A DNA stretch of 64,000 nt from assembly GCA_019055375.1 (NCBI GenBank), contig JAHQIW010000954.1:23664-87663 (forward strand), given 5' to 3'. A program made the position numbers and the translations under genes. This document shows positions 1 through 12,879 of the stretch, in pieces. The DNA is from Parelaphostrongylus tenuis (Eukaryota > Nematoda > Chromadorea > Rhabditida > Metastrongylidae). Position 1 is the stretch's first letter. The number at the start of each line of letters is the position of its first letter. The notes beneath the pieces were generated by a model. It searched no databases. It was not told the DNA's origin and saw only the letters and a list, made by a program, of their open reading frames with translations.

Positions 1-1370
1 TAAAGCGCAACAAAAAGACAAAAAAAGCAAACAAGCACAGCATTTACAATTGCCGAGCTGTTAAAGTAGTACTGAAAGTTCACGGAAAAAGTGAGAAAAG
101 CTTTGTGCCTAAAAAGCTAAATAATGGGTTGCTAATCGACCTATACCGACATTTCCTATTTCCTATACCGACATCACTGATACTGAGGTCGCAGTCAAAG
201 AAATGAGATGTTTGACTTCCTTATTTCATAAAGATAATGCACGTCTGTGTTCAATAGCAAAGCAAGAAATAAAAGAGTGGGAAAGCAATAAAAGATGCCC
301 ATGGCTTATTAAAAGAAAGAGCATCTAGCTCCGCGTCCCTCTTTTTATTTCATAAGATTCCCTTTCTTAACATACTCCTCAAAAAAAGTATACACGTAAA
401 TATCCTGCATCTTGTCTCTAGTAAATTTCGCATTCAGTTGTTAGCAATCAGCCGCAAAGGAACCACATCCGATAGAATCCCGACAAGTCCATTGCACATA
501 TTCAATTCATCTGCTGGCATTCAACTTCACATGCAATACACAAGAATATCTATGAAAGTACGAGAAGAGATGCTTGTGCTGCTATATACTTATCCCTCGA
601 GAGTATTGTTTTGCTCACTTAAATGCTTGGTAATTCTAACTTGATATTCCTTACTTGTGACAGTACTTTTAGTTTCTCTCTTGCAAGCTTCTTCCATACA
701 TGTGGTGTGGCTTTTATATTGCTCCGGTAGAGTTCTAAGAACGTATCACTCTCTTTATTAATAATCTGATGCTACTCGAGCGCCACTTTGCATTATAATC
801 CGGAAACGATTCTGCTATACCTCTGAAAAGTCTTTAAGAGTGTAGCGCATTTTAGACTGAAAGGTTTTTGACGTAGGAGTCGGATTGCGCCACGAAGACA
901 ACGCTCCTACGAAGGAGACGAATCTTGCGATAGATCTCTCGCGGATTTAGGAAGCTCATCCCTTACTCAAAAAAAAGCTTGGAAAATGTTTAGTCCACTT
1001 CAGTATATAGCAATTTTGCAAATCGCAACCAATGAGATAACCATGGTGAACGTGTTCTGGGTAGAGGTTACTTTTACAGTCCTTAACTGAGTGAACTGAA
1101 TATAAAGTCAATAATGAATAAAAAAATTTATGACCTTTGCAAAAATTTGTAGAAAATCGTCGGGAGGCCATCTGGAACCCGATTTGAGTAACATGGGACC
1201 TATAAGCCGTCTGTATAATTTTCGTAAACATCTATGTCTCAAAATTGCAAAATATTTACGAAGTGCTTAGAAACATTTCAATGAGTATACAAGCTTTCAG
1301 GATGTATCATTTCGAGAGAGGTCTCAGAACAGTCGATTGGCATTATTGGCATATTTACGCACGTAAAAAT
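1..1370. other. No recognisable gene
   Basis: AT-rich DNA with frequent stops in all frames. I see no splice-bounded open frame, no transposon protein similarity and no RNA gene. Confidence 0.5.
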
Positions 1371-1373
1371 TAT

Positions 1374-1380
1374 GTATGTA

Positions 1381-1413
<33 letters not shown>

Positions 1414-1480
1414 GTACAGATATATATACATATAGAAATATATGTTTATACATATATATACTATATATTATATATATAAA
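1374..1480. repeat. (TA)n / TATATG microsatellite
   Basis: An imperfect run of TA, ATAC and TATG units. The Tyr-Ile-rich peptides it encodes in any frame are artefacts of the repeat. Confidence 0.95.
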
Positions 1481-1659
1481 TGTTGGAAAAAAAAACTTTT
1501 GCAGCACTTGTAAAAGGTCAAAAATCTAAGCATGAATTCCAAGCAAAAACAATCATAACTATTTTTCAAAATAAAATCCATCGTTTTCTATAAATTGTTG
1601 TTGTATGAGACTCGTTGTAGTTTGCATGAGAAACATCAAAGCCGCTGTCAATTCGAGGT

Positions 1660-1715
1660 ATGTATGTATAACATCATACCACCGCAAAAAAGCGGTTAAA
1701 TAAAAGCAATTTCAT
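1660..1715 (+). repeat. SINE family 2, 3' tail fragment
   Basis: Contains the tail signature ACATCATACCACCGCAA followed by AGCGGTTAAATAAA, the same tail seen near 16.87, 28.14, 30.32 and 30.45 kb. The tRNA-like head is absent here. Confidence 0.6.
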
Positions 1716-1781
1716 TTGAAAACGAATAATATCTAGGCCTCCAGTGGAAAAATCCCGCCTAAGAGATTATTATCCCATGAC

Positions 1782-1826
1782 CGCGTAACTGATGAGGCTG
1801 AAAGGTCGAAAGACTTATCTAGCACT
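1782..1826 (+). ncRNA. Type I hammerhead ribozyme (copy 1), weakened stems
   Basis: The core CUGAUGA lies at 1789-1795 and GAAA at 1808-1811, separated by a stem II of four pairs (two of them G-U) capped by a GAAA tetraloop. The predicted cleavage triplet is AUC (1817-1819), with cleavage before U1820. All conserved core bases are present, but stem III has only the A15.1-U16.1 pair and stem I is decayed. The downstream flank (CTCATGAAAG, then AAAATATGCTGTCAG) is shared with the copy near 11.5 kb, so this is one member of a dispersed repeat. It is probably inactive as a monomer. Confidence 0.7.
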
Positions 1827-2129
1827 ATATAAGTTTGATTACAAACCTCATGAAAGCTTAAAATATGCTGTCAGGACGCTCAAAAATGTTTTGAGCCGCA
1901 ACACTCAGAAGTATTGTATGAATCATTTTCAAAAAAATTATGCAGGCTCTGGTTAGTTTATGTGCGTAGTTCTATTCACTGAGTTTGATTACCGTTCTGG
2001 ACAACATTTTATCTCTTCTGCTCAAGCAGGCAAATCATCTGGTTTGTTCCTGGTAAATCACTAATTACAGCGTTAGAGCTCTCTACAGAACGTTGTTTCT
2101 AACAAAAGGAAATTATTATGAGCCATTCT

Positions 2130-2395
2130 AAAGGATAAAGCTCTTGACATTCATCAATCACTGAGGGATGCGCACCGATTGAATGCATATCTGGCCTTTA
2201 CAGCGCCTTCCACTCTATCGAGTCAGTGCTTTGACGCTCCCACACAAGTCTTAAACCAGTCTGGTACTAATGCACCAACCCCGAAGGGATGGATGGATTT
2301 GTGAAGCCATGTGCACGAGGTCGAACCATCGGCCTTGTGTGCAACGCAGAGCACCTTTAACCAGTGCGCCGCATGCGCTTCGTATGACTTGTCTT
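2130..2395 (-). repeat. SINE family 1 (tRNA-derived), near full length
   Basis: On the minus strand it opens with a pol III box A-like GGCGCACTGGTTAAAGG and a box B-like GATGGTTCGACC. The body contains TTAGTACCAGACTGG and GGCCAGATATGCATTCAAT, and the 3' end reads AGAGCTTTATCC. The same order of blocks recurs at 6.0, 27.8, 43.1, 47.9, 50.2 and 50.7 kb. It is about 265 bp, non-coding, and would depend on a LINE for mobility. Open frames over it are shadows. Confidence 0.85.
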
Positions 2396-3772
2396 ATGCT
2401 GCAAAACAGGCAATAATGCAACATTTGAAAAGCAAAAACGTAACATATCTTCCTAACGTCCGGAGATTGATTACAGAGTGGTTTCAAGATTCTGATCCCA
2501 AAAATAGCTTTGAGTCAAACGTACCTCGATCGGAAATCCAAATGGTTCATAAATCTGCTTTACTACAGTACCATAATAATCCTGCCGCGGAGTACCATTT
2601 TCCTCCCTAAAATATAAAACACCGGAAAAATGAGCACGAAACTGTTTTTGATTGCGATAGATAAGCCAATTATTCATTTTATGTAAGCTAATTACGCAAA
2701 TAATTTCTTCCCAGGAAAATAATCATAACTTAGGATTCAAACAGAGTCACACCGAGCTATAATGATTTTGATATAAACGGAGCGTTTCACAGAATACCAC
2801 ATGTCATAATAATATTCTTTTTAAGGAGTAGAGGCACTAAACTCGGGATATAGAGCTATAGAACGAAACACGAAAGACACTAAGGCTTCAAAAACTGGTA
2901 TCTGCAAAAAATAGGCAGTTGCGAACGATTATGATAACTATGCTTTGCTTTTGAAATCACGAAAACAGAAGCATTTCTTGCGACGACTGATTCAAACAAG
3001 CTCATGACTTTTTGATATGAAAAGGTTCTTCAAAAAACACTATCTCAACTTTTGTCATAATACTACACCGCTCTCAAATGAATGGAGAGTGAGCATATTG
3101 CCGCGCCACCCGGTACTACCAATACCATATCGCTTGATGATATTCACAAATATGTCTATATAAAGGCTCATTTAATGACACTACCATTTTTGACTTGACT
3201 GTCATAACCTTTAGCCAGAGATCCATATGGAAAATTGGCCTTTTGTCAAGTTGAGCGCAGCTAGTAGGGAGATGAGCTCCATTTGTATTGCAAGTTCACA
3301 CGCATCTCAGTTTTACATAAACTCACCAAACCTCCCAGCCTTCGATGGTCTTGAACTTCGTTCCAGACCTAATAAGGAAAATAACCCTTTACACTTTAGT
3401 GAGAATGGTCGCGCTTTGTTAGGACTCCTTTGAGAGTCGACGTGACTATTTCCGATGAAGAGAAATAAATGTACAAGACAGCAACGGGCTCACACGCCAA
3501 AATTCTAAGATCTTCGAAGACTTTGGCACGAAGAAGAACAAATTGGATCGAAGAAGTACTGGCATTCAAGATTAGATGTGAAAGATGTGTTGCTCCAAAA
3601 GAATTATATTGAAAGTCTTACGCGCAGAATTGCCATCCAGGTAATATGAAGTGGTAAATCATTAAGAAAACATGAACAATAGGCCAATTTTCTTGATGAG
3701 CTTGTACAAGAAAAACTGTAAAAACAATTGCTGCTCTCTTTCACCAAAGAGGGCCTATCGTCGTGCTATATA
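2396..3772. other. No recognisable gene
   Basis: A 68-codon frame at 3227-3433 (starts MENWPFVKLS) has no convincing splice sites or known similarity and was not called. Nothing else is recognised. Confidence 0.4.
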
Positions 3773-4019
3773 TCAATCTTGAGCAGAGATTTCGCCATTT
3801 AATCGTCCAAGTGACATAGTAAACATGGATTCGGTATCTAACCCGATGTATTCAGCTCGAGTTAAAGACGCTTCGGCCATCCATGCTGCTGTGGCACCGT
3901 CCAGATCAGAATTCCTCTCTTTGAGATGATGCAACGGAGCATCTCGCCAGAAGGGAGTATCCCGGCTACTTAGACGCCTTCGCATGTCTTCTTCCACTTC
4001 TTCAAACGTTTTCCTAAAA
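3773..4019 (-). CDS. Candidate terminal exon, unknown protein
   Basis: The open frame begins after TCCTCTTTTAG, a good nematode splice acceptor on the minus strand, and runs about 80 codons to a stop. The product is charged and hydrophilic, with an acidic start (KTFEEVEEDMRRRL) and a middle such as DTPFWRDAPLHHLKER and LTRAEYIGLDTES. Composition and codon use look more like coding DNA than other frames nearby. An in-frame ATG lies just before the acceptor, so it could instead be a short intronless ORF. I do not recognise the family and see no partner exon. Confidence 0.35.
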
Positions 4020-4030
4020 GAGGACATCAA

Positions 4031-4712
4031 TGTTGAGTTTTGTCTGGTAAGATGTTAATGCATTAAGCGCAACATCAATTAGCAATCCTAGACCTATGAT
4101 TCGCTGAACAAGGCCTCAGAAATTCTTAGCTCAGATCCGTCTGCCGAATAAAATATATGTATGCCAAAAGAGATTTCGCCAGCAACTTTTTGTATGGTAA
4201 GAAAAAGCACTGACTTGCAACATTGGAGCAAAAATTTTTTAGTAAGTTATTGTGCGTACCAGATACATATTCACTAACCACTATGATGCTTAACGAGTCG
4301 AATACGAAACATGATCAATGTTGAACGAGATGTCCCTATTCCCTTTCACAAAATGAGTGTTAAATGCAGAATTTCGACAATAATGCATCTAGTAAGCGAG
4401 AATCAAAAAAGTCGTGAATTATTGAGTAACCAGATGAAGTGAGCCGTTGTGAAGTTTGATAACCCTCGAATGAAGGTGTACTTCCTAGGGTGACCATAGT
4501 TCTAAAGACCTCCATTGTATCAGCAACTCTATTTTTAGATTGATAAATGACGGCCTAAGTTTACGACTCCCGCTTCGGTTGAAAAAGTTCTCTGGTGCGA
4601 ATCTCCCTTCTTAGCAATTTTTCTATCACACATGATCTCTTAGAACTATGTAATAATCGATAATGCGGCAAAATCACTACCAATCACATATCTCAATCGA
4701 GTGATGGCAAGA
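4031..4712. other. No recognisable gene
   Basis: No coding or repeat signature recognised. Confidence 0.4.
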
Positions 4713-4795
4713 CAAGAGCACTGGTAGTGCAATTGGTTAGCAGGCGCCTCGGAAGTGGTAAAATGTAAGTTCAAGTTCCACCTGACGCAAAAGTC
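4713..4795 (+). repeat. SINE family 2, tRNA-like head
   Basis: Box A-like GGTAGTGCAATTGGTTAG and box B-like AAGTTCAAGTTCCACC, followed by CTGACGCAAAA. The same head recurs at 16.75, 28.38 and (minus) 30.1 kb. The anticodon arm is irregular, so it is a tRNA-derived repeat rather than a functional tRNA. Confidence 0.65.
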
Positions 4796-4799
4796 TTAC

Positions 4800-5998
4800 A
4801 TACCATTCTTCATCATTGGATATATTATACAAACCCACTAGAAGGTTTTGAATATCAAAAAAATGTTAAGTCACATAGTACACTTCTTCCACAGCTGTCA
4901 AAAAATGTTAAGTTGTCAAAAAAGGTGTCGTCTCCCTACTCTGTTCCTTGATGAAGACGGGATGTGTTCAGGGGACATAATACTCAGTTGCGAAAAAACA
5001 GTCGACTTCCACAAGTTATAAATGACCGCTGCTCAAAAGATGATTGTGAACAGACATATAATTATGGCGCAGAAGAATGGTGTTAATAGGTCTCACTCTT
5101 ACGCAGTTGCGACAGAGTGCGCCGTAACAGTTGGAAACATATTACTTCTCAGAGATGTCGTTTTTCTATTGAAAAATGGCGGCTGTCAAATCGCAGACAC
5201 GCCTCTCCTACTGAGATTACTTTTAAAATTTCTTTAGTGTCATTCCATCTTTAGTGACAAAATAATTTTTAAACTCTGCCATTTATCTGCCAGCAAAATC
5301 AGTTGTGAAGCTCAAACAAAAGATTTATTACCCCGAAAGCAGCGCTTTACTTTCTCCTTGTTGGTACTGAATACTAAGCAAGCTTTTTCTAAAATCAAGT
5401 TAAATAATAAAACTCACAATTGTCAAGCCATCGAATGATAACTAGTAGTTATGTGAAAAAGCTCTGCCGTACAAAAAAAAAAAAATACGCGCACATTCCC
5501 CAAAATTCGTAATGAGGAGTAAAGAGTTTTGAATTGGGGACTGGGGAGGGGATGAGCTCCCTTGCTAAAAATGTGTTAGTAAAAATCCCTTTGATAATAA
5601 CATTTCTTCGTGTTGAGGGAATTTGTTTCATGTTAAAATCTCATTTGAAAAGTTCAAACAAATTCGCTGTGATGTCCTAAACAACAGGCTGTTTACTCAG
5701 AAAGCAAAATCTCTTGTCCTTTTTCATTAGTAGATTGTACTATGTAAGCCACAGAGCAAACAAAGTTTTTAACTAGCATTTTTCAACGTACAGAACAGCT
5801 ACAAAAACACTGCTAAAATACGAATTAAATGCTCAATAACAGTTGGAAATATAAGTCTTCTGGAAAGAATGTGTTTTTCTCACTGAGGCGAAGGAAACTT
5901 TCTAAATACCAGGGCATGTTCTTACTAAAATTATACATCTAGAAGCCTTTTTAGTAATACTTCATCATCAAGTCACAATAATGTCTTGCTTCCCCCGT
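4800..5998. other. No recognisable gene
   Basis: Contains only short chance frames. An A-rich run lies at 5470-5485. Confidence 0.4.
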
Positions 5999-6290
5999 GT
6001 GACGCAGTGCTCAGAGGCTACCCCTGCGGCGCGCACAAGGTCGATGGTTCGACCTCGCAATCATGGCTCACCAGGTCATCCCACCGACCAAGGTCCGTGA
6101 AAACTAGACTAATCGCAGACTTGTCTGGAAAGATAAGAATACTGACTTGATACAGCAGTAGGCCATCACGACTCATAGTAAAGGCCAGATATGCATTTGA
6201 TCATCTCAGACAAAGTTAAAAATTGAAAATGAATTTATGGCGAATCCATCATGGATGATCAGCACTGAAAGCTTCATCCTTTATCCTTTA
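5999..6290 (+). repeat. SINE family 1, plus strand
   Basis: tRNA-like head GTGACGCAGTG, box B GATGGTTCGACCTC, then GACTTGTCTGG, GGCCAGATATGCATTTGAT and GCTTCATCCTTTATCC. The order of blocks is the same as in the 2.1 kb copy, with about 20-30% divergence by eye. Confidence 0.85.
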
Positions 6291-6294
6291 CTGT

Positions 6295-7560
6295 CTTTTC
6301 GAAACCTAAGTTATACTGCATAGTTGCGGTATTCGCCAATACATTACCCCGCACCCGGCGCAGGAATCGGTGCCCCATAAACTGGGAACTTTGGACCGAG
6401 AGCGTTTATACCTAAGATCTTGGAACACTCTCGGAAGACTGGTTTTCCTGACCATAATGTGGTGATAATTGGTACTGCTGAATAAATATTTCGAGAACGA
6501 CGCTTTGTACCTTCACAGATTTCGGGTTTAGAAAAATCAATTACCTCGGATACAAAATCTTCGCAAGTTCTTCGTTACTAATAGCATTTTCCCTGAAAGT
6601 TGCAGCATTACTGAATACTACAAAGCTTTTGAATAGCTACACTAAATATTTGTAAAATACTGCAAAAGTTTGAATTTACCCTCTTTCCGCATTAGATTTT
6701 TCAGAGAACGCAATTAATGAGCCATCATCTCGTAGGGGGAACTTGTAACTCCAATAAAGTATAGCTCTAGGGAGAAAATTCTGACCTCTGCTGAGATCTG
6801 GAAAGGAATCTCACACTGAAGAACGTTGCATGCTCATTGGAAACTTGAATAGAATGATTGCAGGTACTAAGAAATCGTCAACTCATAAGTTTCCGTGTTC
6901 ACTGAGATCAGTGTCACATGTAAGTCGACTGAATGTATTCGTTTAAATGCATAGCGTTTCGACAGTCAATCCTGGTACATCTTTTTGCCTAATCTATAGC
7001 TCATCTAACATGTTACGTTACGTTAAATGCGGTTGGCTAAAAGGCACTCTGAACTTTAATCAACAAAAAACTCCCAAAACGATTCTCATCTATTTCGATT
7101 CAAAAGTTCTTTACGGTTTCAATGGATGCTTACTTCTTCTTCGAAGAACTGATGAGAATGGCATTCCAAAATATTGTATTACCACACGAAAAATCTTAAA
7201 ACTGAAATAGAATGACTTTTACCTTCGGAACGAGTTGTTGGTAGTGAGAGTGAGAATTACGACCGCAAACATTGCGTCAACCATTTGCAATGGTAGCTAC
7301 AATGAATAAAAGAGATATATTCCTATATAAATGTTGTAAAAGAGAACAGATATACTCCTTTTTCAAAATTTCCTTCAAACACGCTCTGATAAACGTATCC
7401 AAATGTAATGCTTATCTCAGCGTTACTTCCATTCATTTCGCTCTTCTCGGAAGCGCCAGTCGCAGTAGTGCTCTAGTTCACGTATGTTATTAGCTGCTTC
7501 TATATGTGCAACTTAGATACAGTACTTTCATAACATTGGACAAACATGTCACATTTCATA
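6295..7560. other. No recognisable gene
   Basis: Two frames (6947-7210 and 7272-7493) were inspected. Neither has splice support or a known motif. Confidence 0.4.
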
Positions 7561-7564
7561 GGGA

Positions 7565-7865
7565 AGGAGTAGCGCAACGGTTAATGATGCACTGTGCTCG
7601 GAAACGAATTGCTAAGCAAGGCGCTGGTTTGATCCCGCTTCCGGCACGCTTATGAATCATTCAGCTGACCGCCCAAGAACGTCCGTGCTAGACTACCTTC
7701 ATGACTACAAGAAGATTTGCCTCGGCCAGCGTTTTACGACATTCATGAAGAATACGGGATCCTTAAACAGCAGTCAAAATATGATAGCACGCAAAATGTT
7801 CGTATACAATTAGGACGGCAAATGCGTGGAAACGAAGGCAAATACTGGGATCCGAGCTATAAATT
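7565..7865 (+). repeat. SINE family 3 (tRNA-like head)
   Basis: Head GGAGTAGCGCAACGGTTA with a box B-like GGTTTGATCCCG, and about 200 bp later the tail motif AATACTGGGATCCGAG. Related tails occur at 32.73, 41.07 and 53.93 kb (TACTGGGAYCYG). The family assignment is by eye and tentative. Confidence 0.45.
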
Positions 7866-10800
7866 CTGATGACGGGTTTTGCAGGGATTCGAGATGATTG
7901 ATCCAAATACCATAGTGTCACAGGTGCATGGTCGTATGATGAACGAAAATTTTTTCTTATAAAAAAGTTATGGAAAACGCAATAAGTTTTTTCAGAAACA
8001 TATAGAAAGGGTATAAAGAATTATAGTGGAAAGAATGTGATGAAAGTGGTGGCTTAGTTCTGTGTGGAAACATCGTGACCAACATGAGTAGGGTTGAAAA
8101 CGGCGGTGGCAAGATTTAGGCACTTCTCGATGTAGTTAGCATACAAGATCGGTTGTTGTCACATATGTGTTTGAAGGATTGTTCACATTATGCTCAACTG
8201 ACGTTTCGACATTTGAAGTACTTTTGAAATACAGGAAAGATTTAGAAGAGTTATACATGCATAAAGAAGTAGGACAGTATTTCATGTTCAGTTACAGCGA
8301 ATTCCTTTTTTTTACTGCAGGAGGGATATGCAACTACAGGAATGCTAAAATACAAGCAAAGCTCAGGCCCTCATAAAGGCCGCGAATCCGCGGTTGCCTT
8401 TCCCACGGCTCTGTGTCTATCATTTCACTGCTAAGGTCCAAGCTTTTCCTCTCTCACACTCATATTTTTACGCTATGTCATCAGCAGTCACTCCGCCAAA
8501 AAAAATAGTCTGGATAACACAAACAAGCATTGAACCTAGTGAAACCGAGCCTGTAGACGAAAAGAAAACGAAAAGTACATAGTGATAAGAGTGAGAACAA
8601 TGCGATTACACTGCTGCTTTAGCATAACTTGGTTTGATGCTGAATTGTGTTTCCAACAATAAAATCCAAACGCCTTGATGGTGCACTAACTTCTGCGTAC
8701 CGAAAGGCAATCAAGGATTTGAAGTCCATCCGAGACTTCGCGGTCTGCTTGTATCTCGGCACTTTGTGACAATGAGGTAATTTCTTTTGAAAAGGTTTCT
8801 TCCAAGTTTTCGGGCTTAATCTATCTAGACGAAGCAAAAACTTGACGAGTACTTTGAGTTACGGTAGAAAAATGCTTGAACAGAGATAACGACCTCGTTC
8901 CCATTCACTCCGCCTGATTTGATGTCGATGAAAATTGGTGAAAATTATTCGGCATTCGTATAAGTGCGCGTTAGCTCGCGCTTCATTTCACGCGTTGATC
9001 GTCGAGTGCCGGCCGGAGTGGCCATCCTGTGTGCAGACCGTCCATCAAATTCATCTAGCACTTCTTCCTTATCCCGCTTCTTTTTTCATATCGATATCTC
9101 ATCTAGAGATTTAGCGACTTTTCGGCAATGATGATTAGTTTTCGTTCTTTCATGAACTTTTATTTGAAAACCTCTAGCGGAATCATTTTTTACCACGATT
9201 TGGATCATATTGAATACACTATTTCCATGCTAGTAAAAGGAAAGACAAACCAGCAATAGAGCGTTTTCTCAGCATGCTTTTTCTATGTGAATTTTTGAAC
9301 ATATCACATGACTTGCGAAATGAGTGATGCGCACATGAAGAGGGATTAGAGTTTCTTAGATTTATAATCAGTAATTTTTCTCTTTATTCTTTAGCTCGAA
9401 TTGCTCTTCTAGGTTTCTTGGATGATTGTGAAAAGCCAATTAAGCTATCGCACTTTTATCAAAGTTACCTGATTGAGGAACTCAGAATAATTAGGTTCGA
9501 TAATGTCTCAAATAAAATACAAGTTGCACAATCGCAAACAAACACAGTTAAATATCTTCTTGATCGATGCCAATTAGAAGTCAATAGAAGATAGTCACAA
9601 AGCAAAGATTTATAAATCGTTCTCGGACATTGTATAATATTTATGCATATGCCTCTACATCACGTGTTGTTTTGATCCCAGCACACCTTTCGTTCAAAAC
9701 ATTGTTATCCAACTACCCAATCGTATCTGTTATTTACAGAGATTTTCGGACTTACACTATGATTCGCCTGCCACTTGAGGATTTCTTGTGCTTTTTGTCA
9801 ATATCCTTGAACTCTAGTCGAGTTAATTCTTCCTGGAATCCTTGAAGTGCTCCAATATATCGTTTCCAAATCTTCACCGAGGGTATCGCTTATTTCTACC
9901 AGTCAGAAAGAGTATTCCTATGCAAAAGAGGTTCCAATGTGTCAACTCCATTTGATTAGAAGGTTTCGTTGATTCAGTGCGATTCTGAACGAGACTCCAC
10001 GCATGTATTTCACTATACCACTAAGCACTGCGCTTTTGTTGCGGATAGCCGTTGCTGGCATTAGCAGTCATTTTAAACAATAGAGTTCTATCGAAAGGCA
10101 AAAAAAAAATTCTCAGAAAATCGATAATGCGACGTTCTGATTTGGAAAGGAATCGAAACATTTTCATAGCTGTTCTTATAGTAGAGATAAAGTTCAGGTC
10201 TACTAATATGGTACTCTACATTCGTGTTCATTATATATATATGATTTATTAGAGCGAAGTTCAGGTCTAACTATTTTCTAGCGCATCAGCGTTTATTATA
10301 TACTTAATTTGTTCGAGTTCCTAAGCTTGAAAGGTTTTTCAAGGCTCCAAAAGAGCTTTTTCTATCATAGAAATTTCTCATTTCAATACCTTTTCGATTT
10401 TGAAGGAAAATCGTTCGTTCTCTCTTTCTCTTCACGAATACACACATATACACACATTCTCTTTCTCTTATAGTTAGGCATTGATCAATTTCTAGGTTCT
10501 TGCGATATTTTTAATACCCAATCTGTCACGATCAAGGACTTAATGCCAGAAAATATTGGAAGCCTCGCAGTGAATGAGAGAACGAATGATGAATCCTCTC
10601 ATATTATTCTTTGCTCCTCTTTACACCAAGGGTGTTAAAGAGCTCTTCAGATAAAAAATTTAACGGCTTGAGCTCATGCAAACTTTTCTCTCCACTTCTT
10701 GAAATAACATCTTCATACTTGCTCAAAAACCCTTCCCAATTCTTTGAATTCATGTAAATCTTCCAATTAGCTTGAGAGATTAAATTTTCTATAATTTTTC

Positions 10801-11465
10801 CTTGTAATGGCCATGAAATAGAAAGTCCTGAATGCCAGAAGATGAAATTGCAAATTGAAACTCATCAAATACACCGGAATATAACAGACATATTTCTTCG
10901 AAACAAATCGTTTTTTCTGTGGCCTCACTGTCGACGAAGTTTTCTGAAATGCTCTAATAAAAGAGTTAAAAGGCTTTAGATTATATGAAGTCGGCTGAAA
11001 TCCGACTCATGTTTTTATAAGGGTGACAATCTCATTTATTTCTTGACTTCTCAAAAAAGATGGATAAGAAGGAGCGACCGATGTCAATCAGCTGGATAAG
11101 CTTTGAAGGGGATCCAGCACAACTAAAGGTTCCAGGAAATATCATGCACTAAGATCATCCCTTAGAAAGTAGTGAGAAATTATGTGCGTTGGTTAATGAT
11201 GCTTTCGTTTTTAGACCTTTCCTGTTGCTCTACCCTTGGAGACCCACGAGTCAAAGCATTCGCGAAATAATAGAAATTTGGAAAAGTCCTTGGAATACCA
11301 GTTATAAGTAACAATTTCTGCATTCTTGCAGACGAATTCTGTGGGAGCCAGAAGCGGTTATAAGCTTTCTGAGCCTTTGACGAGCTTCTATTTCTATACA
11401 GCCAATAGTCATAATAATTAAACCTAGTGTCAAACTTTGCAGGGAGATTCTTAATGGTGGTTCAA
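7866..11465. other. No recognisable gene over 3.6 kb
   Basis: AT-rich DNA without supported exons or recognisable mobile elements. A CT/CA-rich low-complexity patch lies at about 10418-10480. Frames at 8167-8582 and 9630-9845 lack splice support. Confidence 0.4.
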
Positions 11466-11479
11466 CTTCTGTTCAACTA

Positions 11480-11770
11480 TCGCATAAGTATATAATCTGA
11501 TAACATATTTTCAGCCTTTCATCAGGTCTGTTATGGCACTTATATAGTGCTAGGCACGCGTTTCAATTTTTCATCCTCATCAGTGGCGCGGTGCCTTTCG
11601 TTTCAGCGGATCCCTTGTAGGGCAATATACCGTACAGGTCATCTTATCACCTTGCACGAGTCGTCTGAATTGTTCGTCGTCGATTCCTTTATATGTACGG
11701 CGTAAAAGGGATTGGCCTCATGAAAGGTCTAGAATATGTTATCAATTTCTATAATGGTATAGATGAGGCC
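11480..11770. repeat. Inverted pair of hammerhead-bearing repeats
   Basis: The left arm (minus strand) carries hammerhead copy 4 and downstream flank reading CCTGATGAAAGGCTGAAAA then TATGTTATCAG. The right arm (plus strand, about 11680-11745) has the upstream flank TCGATTCCTTTATA joined almost directly to CCTCATGAAAGG and ATATGTTATCA. So the right arm has both flanks but lacks the ribozyme core. Confidence 0.65.
11540..11592 (-). ncRNA. Decayed type I hammerhead (copy 4)
   Basis: On the minus strand CUGAUGA lies at 11583-11577 and GAAA at 11564-11561. Stem II has lost pairing, and U16.1 appears changed in the GCC triplet before the expected cleavage point. Stem I pairs only partly with the following TAGCAC. 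The position inside the shared flanks shows common ancestry with the 1.79 and 51.88 kb copies. Confidence 0.55.
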
Positions 11771-11774
11771 TAAA

Positions 11775-12879
11775 AAATAGTCGAAAAGAAAGGTATCGCG
11801 CAAATATCAACTGTTTTTATGCATTCTTTACAAATTGTAGAAAACGGAAAGAGCGCTCATAAAATTGTTAGTGTAGTTGTCAACGGCAACGATGAAAAAT
11901 GGTATGTTATACCTAGGAAATTGCCATTAGATTTCAAGGATAATGAGGCTTTTTACAAGTGCAATGCAATTCTGTGATGAAGCGTGCTTTTGATTATATT
12001 TTTTGGGTTGAACTTTCAAGACTCTAGCCCACCAAAGGCAATCAAAGCATTTGAATTTACAACGAAAAGTCATTTGCAACATTCACAACTCTCAAGACGG
12101 TTCAAAGTAACCCTTCAAAACATTGGCAAAACTTGCAACTGTTTATTTTACGAGACCCAGTCTCATATGTTGTGGTGATCCTAGCACTTCCCCCATTCGA
12201 TTCATTATCTCGTACCCGCTATTAATAAAGATCTTCAGACGTGCGTGCGGATTCGACTGTCACTCAAGGACTTTTTCATCCTAATGAATGCTGTTGAATC
12301 TTGGTCGAGTTGATCCAAACATAGCACTACAGGAACATTGCCACGAGATTAGATAGCCACTTAGCTTTATAAACTAGGAAGGGTCAGGATTGTTGATTCG
12401 AAAGAGGAAAGACTTTGTTTGTTCAGGAATGCGAGTCGAACCATAGACTACTCTGCTATTGTACCGCATCTCCAGCTATTGTGTTTCTGCGTCTCCTGAA
12501 GAATTTAGTAAGCGGTCAGCTTGGTGTCACTCTGGTTATGTGTACTGCAGTCAAAAAAGCCTATTTATTTCGCTCTTCTCGAAAAACAAGAGCGGAACGC
12601 TCGAAAATTTGCTGTAACTTGGTATAGTATGATGAAGAAATGATAGTCAGTTATTGATTCTTTCCTATCTGTTGTATGCTTTCCTAAAAGCGAACTTTTT
12701 GGTTTTTTATGCAAAGCATTACGACTTGAAAAGTTACTCGGCAAGTACAACTCTGTTCAAACGTATTTTCTTTCACTTACTATTTATCAAAATGCATGAA
12801 TATTGATGTGGTTTTCTGAGCTTTCTTAACTGTGCTCTTGAGAAACTACAGCATCATTCCTTTGATGCTTAAGCCTACA
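11775..12879. other. No recognisable gene
   Basis: Three short frames at 11984-12750 were inspected and not supported. Confidence 0.4.

Noticed and set aside
7148..7200. CTGATGAG core-like sequence
   Set aside because: No stem II pairing and no correctly spaced GAAA follow. Same for CTGATGAG at about 28643 and CTGACGA at about 51755.
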